DNA from: JAKSCF01 sp028279945
Lineage (GTDB): Bacteria; Bacillota; Clostridia; Peptostreptococcales; JAAYPU01
Direction: 5' to 3'
Assembly (NCBI GenBank): GCA_028279945.1
Contig: JANQMT010000118.1
Span: 1 to 51,454 of the forward strand
Length of the DNA stretch: 51,454 nucleotides
Under the pieces are notes generated by a model. It did no database searches. It saw only the letters and a program-made list of their open reading frames with translations, and was not told the origin of the DNA. Position numbers and translations under genes: made by a program. Position 1 is the stretch's first letter. Every line of letters begins with the position of its first letter. Positions 15,974 to 24,971 of this stretch are shown here, piece by piece.

Positions 15974-16748
15974 GCTTCCACCTTATTACTTTTCGTTCAA
16001 GTATTTTTATAAGTCCCTCAATAATATAACTTAACAAAACGGCTAACACGGTCCATGCAAGCAAAGTGTCAATTTCAATATATAATTTAGCTTCCCACAT
16101 TTTTCTTCCTACAGAGAATTTGGGTTGGCTGATAACTTCAGCCCCTACCGTCACCTTCCATCCGATACTGAAAGCCGTAGAAATTCCAGCAAACAGAAAT
16201 GGTGCCGTAGAGGGAAAATAGATATCTTTTATGATATTAAAACGGCTGACGCCATATACCTTGGACATTTCCACTAAGTTGGTATCCACATTTTTAGTCC
16301 CCTGCATCACATTGGTATATATGATAGGAAAAGCAACCAAAAAACCTGAAAAAACAGGCGTTTTTTCAGTTCCAAACCATAATAGGAGAAGTAGAATAAT
16401 AGACATTATAGGAGTGGATTTAAAAACTACCAATAATGGGTACAAGCTTTTTTCAACCTTATCGTACAAACCTGCAAAGCTGCCTAAAATAATTCCGCAC
16501 AATAAGGATAGAAAAAAACCAATCAACCCTCTTAAAATAGTCAATCCTACAATCTTTTGAAACTCAGGTCTTTGAAAAATATTCAACAAATTAATAAGAA
16601 TAATTTCAGGTGCAGGAAGCAACGCTTCGTTGTTATAAGCCAACGAAGCGATTTTCCAAATCAATATTATGACCATCACTGAAATAATTGATACTATCGA
16701 TACCTTGTTTTGATTCTTAACTTTATTCTCCGTAATAGAAGTTTTCAT
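15957..16748 (-). CDS. ABC transporter permease, SsuC/TauC type
   Basis: The 263-residue product has about six membrane helices and the binding-protein-dependent transport signature. Typical stretches are LRGLIGFFLSLLCGIILGS, SIILLLLLWFG and the EAA loop around MSKVYGVSRFNIIKDIYFPS. It starts 26 bp inside the substrate-binding protein gene. It forms the channel of the ABC importer whose ATPase follows. Confidence 0.9.
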   Translation of the reverse strand: MKTSITENKVKNQNKVSIVSIISVMVIILIWKIASLAYNNEALLPAPEIILINLLNIFQRPEFQKIVGLTILRGLIGFFLSLLCGIILGSFAGLYDKVEKSLYPLLVVFKSTPIMSIILLLLLWFGTEKTPVFSGFLVAFPIIYTNVMQGTKNVDTNLVEMSKVYGVSRFNIIKDIYFPSTAPFLFAGISTAFSIGWKVTVGAEVISQPKFSVGRKMWEAKLYIEIDTLLAWTVLAVLLSYIIEGLIKILERKVIRWKHVYKS

Positions 16749-17739
16749 CAGGCATTTGCCCTCCTATGGTTTTAGGTGAAAATTCATTGAGGACTTTTAA
16801 ATAATGATTAATGGCAGATTCTGCAGTCGATGCATTCACCAATTCAAGGTTACACCTTGGTATTGCCTGCTCTGCTGCTTCTGCTGTTAGACCTATTTCG
16901 TGCTTTTCTACTAGTGTTGCAGCTTCGGCTGTGCTCTCATTCACCCACATGGTAGAATCATTATATTGATTAAGAAATGCTTCTACCATTTCCGGATGTG
17001 TTTCTGCAAATTCTTTTTTTACTACTACTGCAGTCATAGGATAGGATGCATCTGCAGGTGCTTCGGTGGATTCGGTATGAACCGCTTTCCACTCTTGTTG
17101 AATGTCCATAGCGATCTTTATGTCTGCATTTTTCATGGTTACGGCTGTTACAAAAGGCTCCGGTAAAACTGCTATTGAGACTTCTCCGGCAACAATGGCT
17201 TGTGCCAGCTCTGCCTGCTGTACACTGTAATCAAAAGTAACATCATCCAGGCTAACCCCGTTTTGCTCTAATAGGTATTTAAAAATAACATCAGGCGTTG
17301 ATGCTTGGGCAAAAGGATATATGGTCTGTCCTTTGAAATCATCCCAATCTGTAGTTTCCACACCATTGGTTACAACATATAATACGCCCCAAATGGGTAC
17401 ACCTGCTACCTGATATTCACCCTTCTTATTGTAAATAATAGAGGCTACATTGGCAGGTATCGTAGCAAAATCGTATTCACCATTTAACAGCTTTGATACC
17501 AGTACATCCGGTGTAGGTAAAATATCGTAAATGACATGAGTGTTTTCGCCTATGGTCTGCTGCTCATCAATCATTTTTATCATCCCTATAGACGTAGGCC
17601 CTTTTAAACCTGCCACTTTAACCTCTATGGCCGGCTGTGGCTCAACTTCCGGTTCAATCTCAGGCTCAGCGGTTGGAGTACAGGCTGAAATACTGAAAAT
17701 TATTAGTACACACATCATAATTAGATTAATTTTTTTCAT
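16723..17739 (-). CDS. ABC transporter substrate-binding lipoprotein, NMT1/SsuA-like
   Basis: The 338-residue product has a lipoprotein signal (ending FSISAC), a Glu/Pro-rich linker (PEIEPEVEPQP) and a two-lobe NMT1/SsuA-like binding domain (VKVAGLKGPTSIGMIKMID; LLNGEYDFATIPANVASII; YPFAQASTPDVIFKYLLE; AGEVSIAVLPEPFVTAV). AAAGGTG precedes the ATG. Relatives bind sulfonates, nitrate, taurine or thiamine precursors; I see nothing that fixes the ligand. It is the first gene of the operon, behind a structured leader. Confidence 0.88.
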   Translation of the reverse strand: MKKINLIMMCVLIIFSISACTPTAEPEIEPEVEPQPAIEVKVAGLKGPTSIGMIKMIDEQQTIGENTHVIYDILPTPDVLVSKLLNGEYDFATIPANVASIIYNKKGEYQVAGVPIWGVLYVVTNGVETTDWDDFKGQTIYPFAQASTPDVIFKYLLEQNGVSLDDVTFDYSVQQAELAQAIVAGEVSIAVLPEPFVTAVTMKNADIKIAMDIQQEWKAVHTESTEAPADASYPMTAVVVKKEFAETHPEMVEAFLNQYNDSTMWVNESTAEAATLVEKHEIGLTAEAAEQAIPRCNLELVNASTAESAINHYLKVLNEFSPKTIGGQMPDENFYYGE

Positions 17740-17792
17740 TGTAACACACCTTTCTTAACTGTATAATTAATAATAGTTGTTTACTTTATGTA

Positions 17793-17868
17793 GTAAAGCA
17801 GCATCTTACAGCCACCTATTCTCATTTGTTTAATACCATATTTTCTATGTGAGCTGCTAAAGATTTAC
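17793..17868 (-). promoter_or_regulatory. Structured leader of the ABC operon, unidentified
   Basis: On the minus strand GTAAA (17868-17864) and GCAGC (17857-17853) pair with GCTGC (17802-17798) and TTTAC (17797-17793), giving a 10-bp stem with a 6-base bulge. The enclosed 50 bases hold a CATA-GAAAA-TATG hairpin. The closing CTTTA can instead pair with a TAAAG ten bases downstream, an alternative fold. This looks like a regulatory RNA, but I recognise no TPP, SAM, guanidine or other consensus. Confidence 0.4.
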
Positions 17869-17887
17869 GTTAGAAAACACTACATAC

Positions 17888-17916
17888 ATTATAATCACCC
17901 TATATTAAAAAGTAAA
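17888..17916 (-). promoter_or_regulatory. Promoter of the ABC transporter operon
   Basis: On the minus strand TTTACT (17916-17911), a 17-bp spacer and TATAAT (17893-17888). It gives a leader of about 140 bases before the binding-protein gene. Confidence 0.6.
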
Positions 17917-17962
17917 CAATTGGGATAAAAGAACCTAATAAAGGCACTGGGAGATATTAAAA

Positions 17963-18658
17963 ATGTTAGGACCAACTATAAATGCCATAGCAATTATCAT
18001 ATGTACACTAATAGGGATCACACTTCATGGAAGAATCCCGGAAAAAATAAATGATACGGTGCATAAAGCAATTGGCTTAAGCGTTATGTTTTTAGGACTT
18101 CAGAACGCTTTTAAGGTGAATTCCTTTATTTTGCTTGTATTCAGTATGGTTCTGGGAAGTATTATAGGGGAATGGATCGATATTGATTTAAAGCTTGAAA
18201 ACCTTGGAAACTGGATTCAAAGCAAAGTAGGAAGTAAAGAAGGTTCCATATCACAAGGCTTCGTTACAGCAAGTCTTATCTTTTGTATAGGCTCTATGGC
18301 GGTAATCGGGTCTTTACAAAGCGGATTGGAAGGAAATCATGAAATGCTCATTACCAAGTCTATTCTGGATGGATTTATCTCAATCCTTCTCGCATCCACT
18401 ATGGGAATAGGCGTTATTTTTTCTTCCATCATGGTTTTCCTTTATGAAGGGAGCATTGTTTTAGGTGCCTCATTATTAAAAACCTTAATTAATGATGTAT
18501 TGTTACATGAAATCATACGAGAAGTATCTGCTGTAGGCGGATTAATTATAACAGCATTGGGGTTAAATTTTCTTAAAGTAGACAAAATAAAAGCTGCAAA
18601 TATGCTTCCGGCATTAATTTTTCCTTTTATTTATTTAATAATTGTTAGCTTTATTTAG
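17963..18658 (+). CDS. DUF554 family membrane protein
   Basis: The 231-residue product has about six to seven membrane helices. It shows the DUF554 pattern: an N-terminal helix ending in GRIPEKINDTV, then GLSVMFLGLQ, GSIIGEWIDIDLKLENLG, the conserved FCIGSMAVIGSLQSGLEGN motif and LLASTMGIG. This family is widespread in Firmicutes and its function is not established; a transport role is often supposed. GGGAG lies about 10 bases before the ATG. It is alone, divergent from the ABC operon and followed by groESL. Confidence 0.88.
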   Translation: MLGPTINAIAIIICTLIGITLHGRIPEKINDTVHKAIGLSVMFLGLQNAFKVNSFILLVFSMVLGSIIGEWIDIDLKLENLGNWIQSKVGSKEGSISQGFVTASLIFCIGSMAVIGSLQSGLEGNHEMLITKSILDGFISILLASTMGIGVIFSSIMVFLYEGSIVLGASLLKTLINDVLLHEIIREVSAVGGLIITALGLNFLKVDKIKAANMLPALIFPFIYLIIVSFI

Positions 18659-18779
18659 TGCTTTTATAGAAAATACGAGAAAAAGCTAGAATATTTAAGA
18701 ATATCAATGTAATAATAAAAAAAAAGCGTTATTTATGAGATAATCATCAATATTGGCATTAATTAACTATTTTTTGTGC

Positions 18780-18808
18780 TTGATTAACAGGCGCATATAT
18801 ATTAGATT
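18780..18808 (+). promoter_or_regulatory. groESL promoter
   Basis: TTGATT (18780-18785), 17 bp, then TAGATT (18803-18808). It ends 4 bp before the CIRCE operator, the usual layout for HrcA control. Confidence 0.55.
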
Positions 18809-18812
18809 ATAT

Positions 18813-18839
18813 TTAGCACTCATTACACACGAGTGCTAA
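18813..18839 (+). promoter_or_regulatory. CIRCE operator (HrcA site)
   Basis: TTAGCACTC, nine bases, GAGTGCTAA: a perfect match to the CIRCE consensus. HrcA binds it and represses groESL until heat or unfolded protein titrates GroEL away from HrcA. Confidence 0.97.
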
Positions 18840-18907
18840 CAATTTGATAACAAATCAATAATACATAATATCCCACATAGGGAAAACGATAAAAGGAGGT
18901 ACATATA

Positions 18908-19192
18908 ATGAATATTAAACCCTTAGGAGACAGAGTTGTTATTAAGAGACTAGAAGCAGAAGAAAAGACTAAAAGCGGTATCGTATTACCAAATCAAGCG
19001 AAAGAGCAACCTCAAATGGCTGAAATTATGGCTGTAGGACCTGGTGGAGTGGTTGACGGAAAAGAAGTAAAGATGGAAGTTGCAGCTGGAAATATCGTTA
19101 TATTTTCAAAGTATGCAGGAACTGAAATCAAATATGAAGGAGAAGAATATACTATTCTTTCTCAAAAAGACATCTTAGCAGTAGTTGAATAA
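18908..19192 (+). CDS. groES: Co-chaperonin GroES
   Basis: The 94-residue product has the full GroES pattern: KPLGDRVVIKRLEAEEKTKS, the mobile loop GIVLPNQAKEQPQ, and VAAGNIVIFSKYAGTEIKY. AAAGGAGG precedes the ATG. It caps the GroEL ring during folding and is the first gene of the CIRCE-controlled operon; groEL follows after 29 bp. Confidence 0.98.
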   Translation: MNIKPLGDRVVIKRLEAEEKTKSGIVLPNQAKEQPQMAEIMAVGPGGVVDGKEVKMEVAAGNIVIFSKYAGTEIKYEGEEYTILSQKDILAVVE

Positions 19193-19221
19193 AAATAAAA
19201 CTTTAAGGAGGTTATAATAAA

Positions 19222-20862
19222 ATGGCTAAAGAAATTAATTTTGGAGAAGAAGCTAGAAGAAAATTGGAAAGCGGTGTTAATCAGCTTGCAGATACTGTAA
19301 AAGTAACACTTGGACCTAAAGGAAGAAACGTTTTAATTGGAAAATCATTCGGATCACCGGTTATCACCAATGACGGTGTTACCATTGCAAGAGAAATTGA
19401 ATTGGAAGACTCTTATGAAAACATGGGTGCTCAATTGGTTAAAGAAGTTGCAACTAAGACTAATGATGTTGCTGGAGATGGAACCACTACAGCTACATTA
19501 CTTGCACAAACTATCGTTCGTGAAGGTCTAAAAAATGTTGCTGCCGGCGCTAACCCAATGATCCTTAGAAAAGGTATCCAAGGCGCTGTTGAAGTTGCTG
19601 TTGAAGAAATTAAGAAAATATCAAAAGTAATTGAAGGTAAAGAAAACATAGCACAAGTTGCTTCTATCTCAGCTGATGATACTGAAACCGGAACATTAAT
19701 AGCAGAAGCAATGGAAAAAGTAGGAAAAGACGGTGTTATCACGGTTGAAGAATCTAAATCTATGGGAACAACATTAAACGTTGTTGAAGGTATGCAATTT
19801 GATAGAGGTTATCTATCTCCATATATGGTTACCGATGCTGAAAAAATGGAAGCAAACCTTGAAAATCCATATATCCTTATTACAGATAAGAAGATATCCA
19901 ATATTCAAGAAATCTTACCTATTTTAGAGCAAATCGTACAACAAGGTAAAAAGCTTTTAATCATCGCTGAAGATATTGAAGGTGAAGCACTTGCTACTAT
20001 CGTAGTTAACAAGTTAAGAGGTACATTTGAGTGTGTAGCTGTTAAAGCACCCGGCTTTGGTGATAGAAGAAAAGCAATGCTTGAAGATATCGCTATCTTA
20101 ACCGGTGGTCAAGTTATCTCCGAAGAACTGGGCTTCGATCTTAAAGAAACTCAATTGGATATGCTTGGTCAAGCTAACACAGTAAAAGTAGATAAAGACA
20201 ATACAACTATCGTTGATGGCGCAGGCGATAAAAAAGCCATTGATGATAGAATCGCTCAAATTAAAGTTCAAATCGAAGATACGACTTCAGAATTTGATAA
20301 AGAAAAACTACAAGAAAGACTTGCTAAGTTATCAGGTGGTGTAGCTGTAATTGAAGTTGGTGCTGCTACTGAAACTGAACTTAAAGAAAAGAAACACAGA
20401 ATCGAAGATGCCTTAAATGCTACCAGAGCTGCTGTTGAAGAAGGTATCGTATCCGGTGGTGGTGTTGCATTGGTTAACACAATCCCTGCTGTATCTGAAT
20501 TTGTAAACAGTTTAACAAGTGACGAAAAAACAGGTGCTGCGATTATCCAAAGAGCTTTGGAAGAGCCTCTAAGACAAATTGCTGTAAATGCCGGTTATGA
20601 AGGTTCTGTTGTCGTAGAAAAAGTAAAAAATAGTGATGTTGGAATTGGTTTCAATGCTGCTAAAGAAGAATATGTTAATATGATTGAAGCCGGTATCGTT
20701 GACCCAACTAAGGTTACAAGATCAGCGCTTCAAAACGCTGCTTCTGCTTCATCTATGCTTCTTACTACTGAAGGTGCTGTCGTAGATGTTAAGTCTGATG
20801 ACGCAGCTCCTGCTATGCCAGGTGGCATGGGCGGCATGGGCGGCATGCCAGGAATGATGTAA
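19222..20862 (+). CDS. groEL: Chaperonin GroEL
   Basis: The 546-residue product is full length, with the ATP-site motif GDGTTTATLLAQ, the GPKGRNV loop and the C-terminal Gly-Gly-Met tail (GGMGGMGGMPGMM) that lines the folding chamber. AAGGAGG precedes the ATG. It forms the 14-mer protein-folding machine with GroES. A strong terminator follows. Confidence 0.98.
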   Translation: MAKEINFGEEARRKLESGVNQLADTVKVTLGPKGRNVLIGKSFGSPVITNDGVTIAREIELEDSYENMGAQLVKEVATKTNDVAGDGTTTATLLAQTIVREGLKNVAAGANPMILRKGIQGAVEVAVEEIKKISKVIEGKENIAQVASISADDTETGTLIAEAMEKVGKDGVITVEESKSMGTTLNVVEGMQFDRGYLSPYMVTDAEKMEANLENPYILITDKKISNIQEILPILEQIVQQGKKLLIIAEDIEGEALATIVVNKLRGTFECVAVKAPGFGDRRKAMLEDIAILTGGQVISEELGFDLKETQLDMLGQANTVKVDKDNTTIVDGAGDKKAIDDRIAQIKVQIEDTTSEFDKEKLQERLAKLSGGVAVIEVGAATETELKEKKHRIEDALNATRAAVEEGIVSGGGVALVNTIPAVSEFVNSLTSDEKTGAAIIQRALEEPLRQIAVNAGYEGSVVVEKVKNSDVGIGFNAAKEEYVNMIEAGIVDPTKVTRSALQNAASASSMLLTTEGAVVDVKSDDAAPAMPGGMGGMGGMPGMM

Positions 20863-20886
20863 AAACAGAACATAAAAACATAAAAA

Positions 20887-20916
20887 AGCGGGTAGCAAAT
20901 GCTGCTCGCTGTTTTT
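20887..20916 (+). terminator. groESL terminator
   Basis: AGCGGGTAGC and GCTGCTCGCT pair (two G-U pairs) around a short loop and are followed by GTTTTT. Confidence 0.88.
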
Positions 20917-21066
20917 ATGTTTAAAAAAATAACTCCCTCCTCTCCTATTCAAATCACTTAGTAAAAGATTGTAAACTGTTGATGAAATTTGCAATATGGT
21001 GTAGAATGTAGACAAGTACGGCGTTATATACATCATACTATTTACATTGACTTAGGAGGGTGAGCG

Positions 21067-22014
21067 ATGAAGCGGTTTGTTTATTTGGCTTTATTTGGAG
21101 TTATTGCAATTGGGATATCAATGTATATGTTTGGAAATTTTGCTTTGGGTACTTTAGCTCAAGAAACTGAGGCTGATGCGGCAGAGCCTAATACTATAGA
21201 TGAATCCGAACCCCCTATTGATGATAGTGGGGAAAATGAAGCAGATGAAACCATTGGTGATGTAACACAAACCAATGAGGATGATATAGAAGAGGCCAAT
21301 GATGATACTACAGATGAAGAAGAGGTCAATGAAAATGCTACAGATGAAGAAGAAGTTGATGCGGATGTTATCCCTGTAGACGTTCCCATTAAAGGCACAG
21401 AAGAATATTATAAAGGTGTAACGGTTATGGAAGATATCGATGACCCATTGATTCTGGTCAATAAAAGTCACGTTATTACATCGGAAGATGTGCCCAGTGA
21501 TCTGGAAAAGCTTCCTTTCTTTGCACCTGGAAGACTTGATGAAGTACAATATTTGAGAAAAGATCCGGCAGCGGCAATAGTAGAATTTTGCAATGCAGCA
21601 GAGAGTGAAGCAGAGTTAAAGATTCTTCCGGCTTCTGCCTATCGGTCATACGATCTTCAAACGATTATTTTTTCCAATAATATAGAAAGAAAAGGGTCCA
21701 TTGATAAAGCCAATGAAACCAGTGCACTTCCCGGCCAAAGCGAACATCAGACAGGCCTTGCTGTAGATGTTACTTGTGAGGAAGTTAATTACCAGATTAG
21801 AAGTGCTTTTGGTGATACGGAGGAAGGAAAATGGACAGCAGAAAATGCCCATCGTTTTGGTTTCATTATCCGTTATCCTGAAGGTAAAACCGATATTACA
21901 GGTTACAACTATGAACCATGGCATCTAAGATATGTAGGTAAAGACATCGCTAAATATATATATGAAAATGACATCACTTATGAAGAGTATTATGAGGAAT
22001 TTCTACAAGATTAA
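21067..22014 (+). CDS. VanY-type D,D-carboxypeptidase (peptidase M15B), membrane anchored
   Basis: The 315-residue product has an N-terminal signal anchor, then a 70-residue strongly acidic linker (about 35-105) with two repeats of a TDEEEV unit. An M15 peptidase domain follows (about 150-310). The zinc and catalytic motifs are intact: SEHQTGLAVDV (His and Asp ligands) and EPWHLRYVG (catalytic Glu, third His). Such enzymes remove the terminal D-alanine of peptidoglycan stem peptides outside the cell. AGGAGG lies before the ATG. No vanRS or vanHAX genes are near, so this is a housekeeping enzyme and not a resistance cassette. Confidence 0.88.
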   Translation: MKRFVYLALFGVIAIGISMYMFGNFALGTLAQETEADAAEPNTIDESEPPIDDSGENEADETIGDVTQTNEDDIEEANDDTTDEEEVNENATDEEEVDADVIPVDVPIKGTEEYYKGVTVMEDIDDPLILVNKSHVITSEDVPSDLEKLPFFAPGRLDEVQYLRKDPAAAIVEFCNAAESEAELKILPASAYRSYDLQTIIFSNNIERKGSIDKANETSALPGQSEHQTGLAVDVTCEEVNYQIRSAFGDTEEGKWTAENAHRFGFIIRYPEGKTDITGYNYEPWHLRYVGKDIAKYIYENDITYEEYYEEFLQD

Positions 22015-22090
22015 GATGATGGGCCTTCTGATTTAGGAGGCTCATTTTATATCAATAAATCCTTTAAATCGTCAATTTTTGTCTAATCTA

Positions 22091-22153
22091 TTTACCTAAT
22101 TTTATTTTTTGTTATGATGGAAGATAGCTGATATCCTGTACAGGATACCAGCT
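22091..22153 (+). promoter_or_regulatory. Promoter with downstream 28-bp palindromic operator
   Basis: TTTACC (22091-22096), 16 bp and TATGAT (22113-22118) form a promoter. Immediately downstream AGCTGATATCCTGT (22126-22139) faces ACAGGATACCAGCT (22140-22153), 14-base arms with one mismatch and no spacer. An outer pair, CTAATCTAT (22083-22091) and ATAGATTAG (22157-22165), extends the symmetry. This is likely a repressor site controlling the two flavodoxin-like genes. Confidence 0.6.
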
Positions 22154-22189
22154 AACATAGATTAGGTATTTAAAACTTGGAGGGATATA

Positions 22190-22777
22190 ATGAAAGTTAC
22201 GATTTTGAATTCATATGATGAAAATCGGATTCCGGGACTGGTTCAAAGGTCTATAAAAGATCAATATATCGAGATGGGTGAAGAGGTTACATATTATGAT
22301 TTGAAACAATTAAAAATAGCATCCTGTCAAGGCTGCTTTAAATGTTGGCTTAAAACGCCCGGCCAATGTGTCATAAAAGATGATGGTATCCATATTGCTC
22401 AAAGCTACATACAAAGCGATTTGGTGGTTTTAGTAACACCTATTTGCTTTGGTTGTTATTCTCACCAACTCAAGAGAGCCCTAGAACGTTGCATACCTCT
22501 TATATCTCCATTTTTTACTCAAATACACGGAGAATATCATCATAAGAAAAGATACGAAAAATATCCGGATTTAGTGGTGATAGGTATCCTGGAAGAGCCT
22601 GACGATATATCTGAACAAATCATGTTTGAACAAGTAAAAAGAAATTCTATCAATTTTTACAGTCAACACAGCACTTGTATTTTAATATACGAGCACCAAT
22701 GTGATGAAGAAATTGATGAAGTATTATCATGCCTGTTCAATGACTCATGGAGGGAAAAAGTATGGATAGAGAAATAA
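22190..22777 (+). CDS. Flavodoxin-like (iron-sulfur flavoprotein/NADPH-dependent FMN reductase) protein 1
   Basis: The 195-residue product has a flavodoxin-like fold starting KVTILNSYDENRIPGLV. The motif CQGCFKCWLKTPGQCVIKDD is of the kind found in multimeric flavodoxins and iron-sulfur flavoproteins, where such cysteines may hold an Fe-S cluster. It likely binds FMN and carries electrons to an unknown acceptor. GGAGG precedes the ATG. Its last 16 bases overlap the next gene, which encodes a second flavodoxin-like protein, so the two may form one complex. Confidence 0.78.
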   Translation: MKVTILNSYDENRIPGLVQRSIKDQYIEMGEEVTYYDLKQLKIASCQGCFKCWLKTPGQCVIKDDGIHIAQSYIQSDLVVLVTPICFGCYSHQLKRALERCIPLISPFFTQIHGEYHHKKRYEKYPDLVVIGILEEPDDISEQIMFEQVKRNSINFYSQHSTCILIYEHQCDEEIDEVLSCLFNDSWREKVWIEK

Positions 22778-23409
22778 TCATACTGGTAGGGAGTCCAAAG
22801 AAAAACAGAAGCACTTCTTATGCATTATCTAAATATTTATCTGACGAATTGAATCATCTGGATGTTGAATCCAGTATCTTATATGTATCGGAAGTACAGG
22901 ATGTTCCTGAATCTTTTTTGCAGTCCTGTGATTGCTTAGTTATTGCATGTCCTCTGTATTGTGACAACTTACCTGCTGATATTATTGAGTTCATGAATAA
23001 GTTATACCAACATAGAGAAAAATTATCCCAGATAGAATTGATGCTCATGATTAATGCAGGCTTCCCAGAATCCAGTCACAATGCAGTGGCCATAAAAACC
23101 GCAGAAAACTTTGCAAGAAAGATGAAGTTTAACTGGCTTGGCGCATTGTTTCTCGGCGAAGGTGGTGTCATCGCAGGTCAGAATCTCAATAATGTTAAAA
23201 CAACCAAAAAAATTAGAAAAGCTATTAATATACTGGCTAACGATTTAAAGAGTGGCTGCAAAATCTCACAATCTGCTGTTAAGCTGGCAAAAGAAAAGAT
23301 GATACCCTATCCCATTTATATTTGGACTGGAGAACGACAATGGAAGAAAAAAGCAAGACAGTTAGGTACTATAAAACTGCTTAAAAATTCACCCTATCAA
23401 CAAAAATGA
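22762..23409 (+). CDS. Flavodoxin-like (NADPH-dependent FMN reductase family) protein 2
   Basis: I chose the ATG at 22762, which follows GGAGGG by about 7 bases, giving 215 residues; an ATG at 22747 would itself overlap that site. The N-terminus REIIILVGSPKKNRSTSYAL has the phosphate-binding loop of flavodoxin-like reductases, and CLVIACPLYCDNLPADI is the usual second FMN segment. Unlike its neighbour it lacks the CxxCxxC cluster. The C-terminal 50 residues are basic. It overlaps the upstream gene and the pair is probably co-translated. Confidence 0.78.
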   Translation: MDREIIILVGSPKKNRSTSYALSKYLSDELNHLDVESSILYVSEVQDVPESFLQSCDCLVIACPLYCDNLPADIIEFMNKLYQHREKLSQIELMLMINAGFPESSHNAVAIKTAENFARKMKFNWLGALFLGEGGVIAGQNLNNVKTTKKIRKAINILANDLKSGCKISQSAVKLAKEKMIPYPIYIWTGERQWKKKARQLGTIKLLKNSPYQQK

Positions 23410-23430
23410 CATGATACAACAAAATTAGTA

Positions 23431-23459
23431 TTGACACGATAAACACTCTCTGGTAACGT
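23431..23459 (+). promoter_or_regulatory. guaB promoter
   Basis: TTGACA (23431-23436), 17 bp, then TAACGT (23454-23459), a weak -10. The transcript leader would be only about 30 bases, so no purine riboswitch fits. Confidence 0.5.
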
Positions 23460-23497
23460 ATAAAAATCAATATAGTGAAAGAAAGGATGTGAATGAA

Positions 23498-24958
23498 ATG
23501 GAAGACAAGTTTAAAACCGAAGGACTCACTTTTGATGATGTTCTTTTAATCCCTCAAAAATCTGATATACTCCCAAAAGACGTGGATACCTCCACTCATT
23601 TAACCCAAAAAATAAAATTGAATATACCTATTATGAGCGCAGGCATGGATACCGTTACAGAATCAAAGCTTGCTATTGCCATTGCACGTGAAGGTGGTAT
23701 TGGTATTATTCATAAGAATATGTCTATTGCTCGGCAAGCTGAGGAAGTAGATAAAGTAAAAAGGAGTGAACATGGTGTAATTGTTGACCCTTTTTATTTA
23801 TCTCCTGACCATTTAATTGATGATGCCCAAGGTCTTATGGCAAAATATAGAATATCAGGTGTGCCTATCGTCGATGAGAATAAAAAGCTTGTAGGCATCA
23901 TTACCAATCGTGATATTCGTTTTGAAGATGACATGTTTAGAAAAATCAGCGAGGTGATGACCAAGGATAATTTGGTAACTGCAGAAGAAGGCATCACCAT
24001 GAGTGACGCAGAAAAAATCTTAAAGAAATTCAAAATCGAAAAACTGCCTCTCATTGATAAGAAAGGTATTCTAAAGGGACTTATTACGATAAAAGATATC
24101 GAAAAAACCATCATGTTTCCATTATCGGCAAAAGATGAACAAGGTAGACTTTTAGCCGGTGCAGCAGTGGGTGTTACATCAGATATCATGGATAGGACCC
24201 AATCACTTCTTAATGCCGGTGCAGATATTATCACAGTAGATACTGCTCACGGTCATTCTCAAAATGTCATCAATGCCGTTAAAAAGCTAAAATCACAGTT
24301 TAAAAATATTCAACTGATTGCCGGTAATATCGCTTCCGGAGATGCTGCTCAAGATCTAATTGATGCCGGTGTAGATGCTTTAAAAATAGGCATTGGCCCT
24401 GGTTCTATTTGTACCACAAGAGTCGTTGCAGGTATTGGTGTCCCTCAAATCACGGCAGTCTATGAATGTGCTCGAGTTGCTCAGAAACATCGTATCCCTA
24501 TCATAGCAGACGGTGGTATTAAATTTTCCGGTGATATTCCTAAAGCAATTGCTGCCGGTGCTGATGTGTGTATGATTGGTTCATTATTTGCGGGTACTGA
24601 AGAAAGTCCCGGTGAAAAAGTCATCTATAAAGGCAGAAGCTTTAAAGTTTATAGAGGAATGGGATCTTCAGCGGCCATGAAACAAGGCAGCAGCGATCGT
24701 TACTTCCAAGACCAAGCTAAAAAGTTTGTTCCCGAAGGGGTTGAAGGAAGAGTCCCTTATCGAGGAGATTTAAAAGATACTGTTTATCAACTGGTTGGCG
24801 GCCTAAAAGCCGGTATGGGCTATTGCGGAACGCCTACAATTCAAGCATTAAAAACAAATGGTAAATTTACAAAAATTACAAATGCAGGCTTAGTTGAAAG
24901 TCATCCTCACGATATCAGTATTACCAGAGAAGAATCCAATTACAGCGTAGGAGAATAA
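23498..24958 (+). CDS. guaB: IMP dehydrogenase
   Basis: I place the start at the ATG at 23498 (486 residues, after AAAGGATG); a GTG at 23489 would add three residues. The protein opens EGLTFDDVLLIPQKSD, has two CBS domains at about 90-200, and carries the catalytic loop GIGPGSICTTRVV with the active-site Cys and the flap motif GMGSSAAM. It converts IMP to XMP with NAD, the rate-limiting step to GMP. guaA follows after 13 bp. Confidence 0.97.
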   Translation: MEDKFKTEGLTFDDVLLIPQKSDILPKDVDTSTHLTQKIKLNIPIMSAGMDTVTESKLAIAIAREGGIGIIHKNMSIARQAEEVDKVKRSEHGVIVDPFYLSPDHLIDDAQGLMAKYRISGVPIVDENKKLVGIITNRDIRFEDDMFRKISEVMTKDNLVTAEEGITMSDAEKILKKFKIEKLPLIDKKGILKGLITIKDIEKTIMFPLSAKDEQGRLLAGAAVGVTSDIMDRTQSLLNAGADIITVDTAHGHSQNVINAVKKLKSQFKNIQLIAGNIASGDAAQDLIDAGVDALKIGIGPGSICTTRVVAGIGVPQITAVYECARVAQKHRIPIIADGGIKFSGDIPKAIAAGADVCMIGSLFAGTEESPGEKVIYKGRSFKVYRGMGSSAAMKQGSSDRYFQDQAKKFVPEGVEGRVPYRGDLKDTVYQLVGGLKAGMGYCGTPTIQALKTNGKFTKITNAGLVESHPHDISITREESNYSVGE

Positions 24959-24971
24959 GAGGTGATTTATC

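Noticed and set aside
21067..22014. Vancomycin-resistance locus, from the VanY-like gene and the VanZ gene at 34609
   Set aside because: There is no vanH, vanA/B, vanX or vanRS nearby and the two genes are 12 kb apart; both families are common housekeeping proteins.
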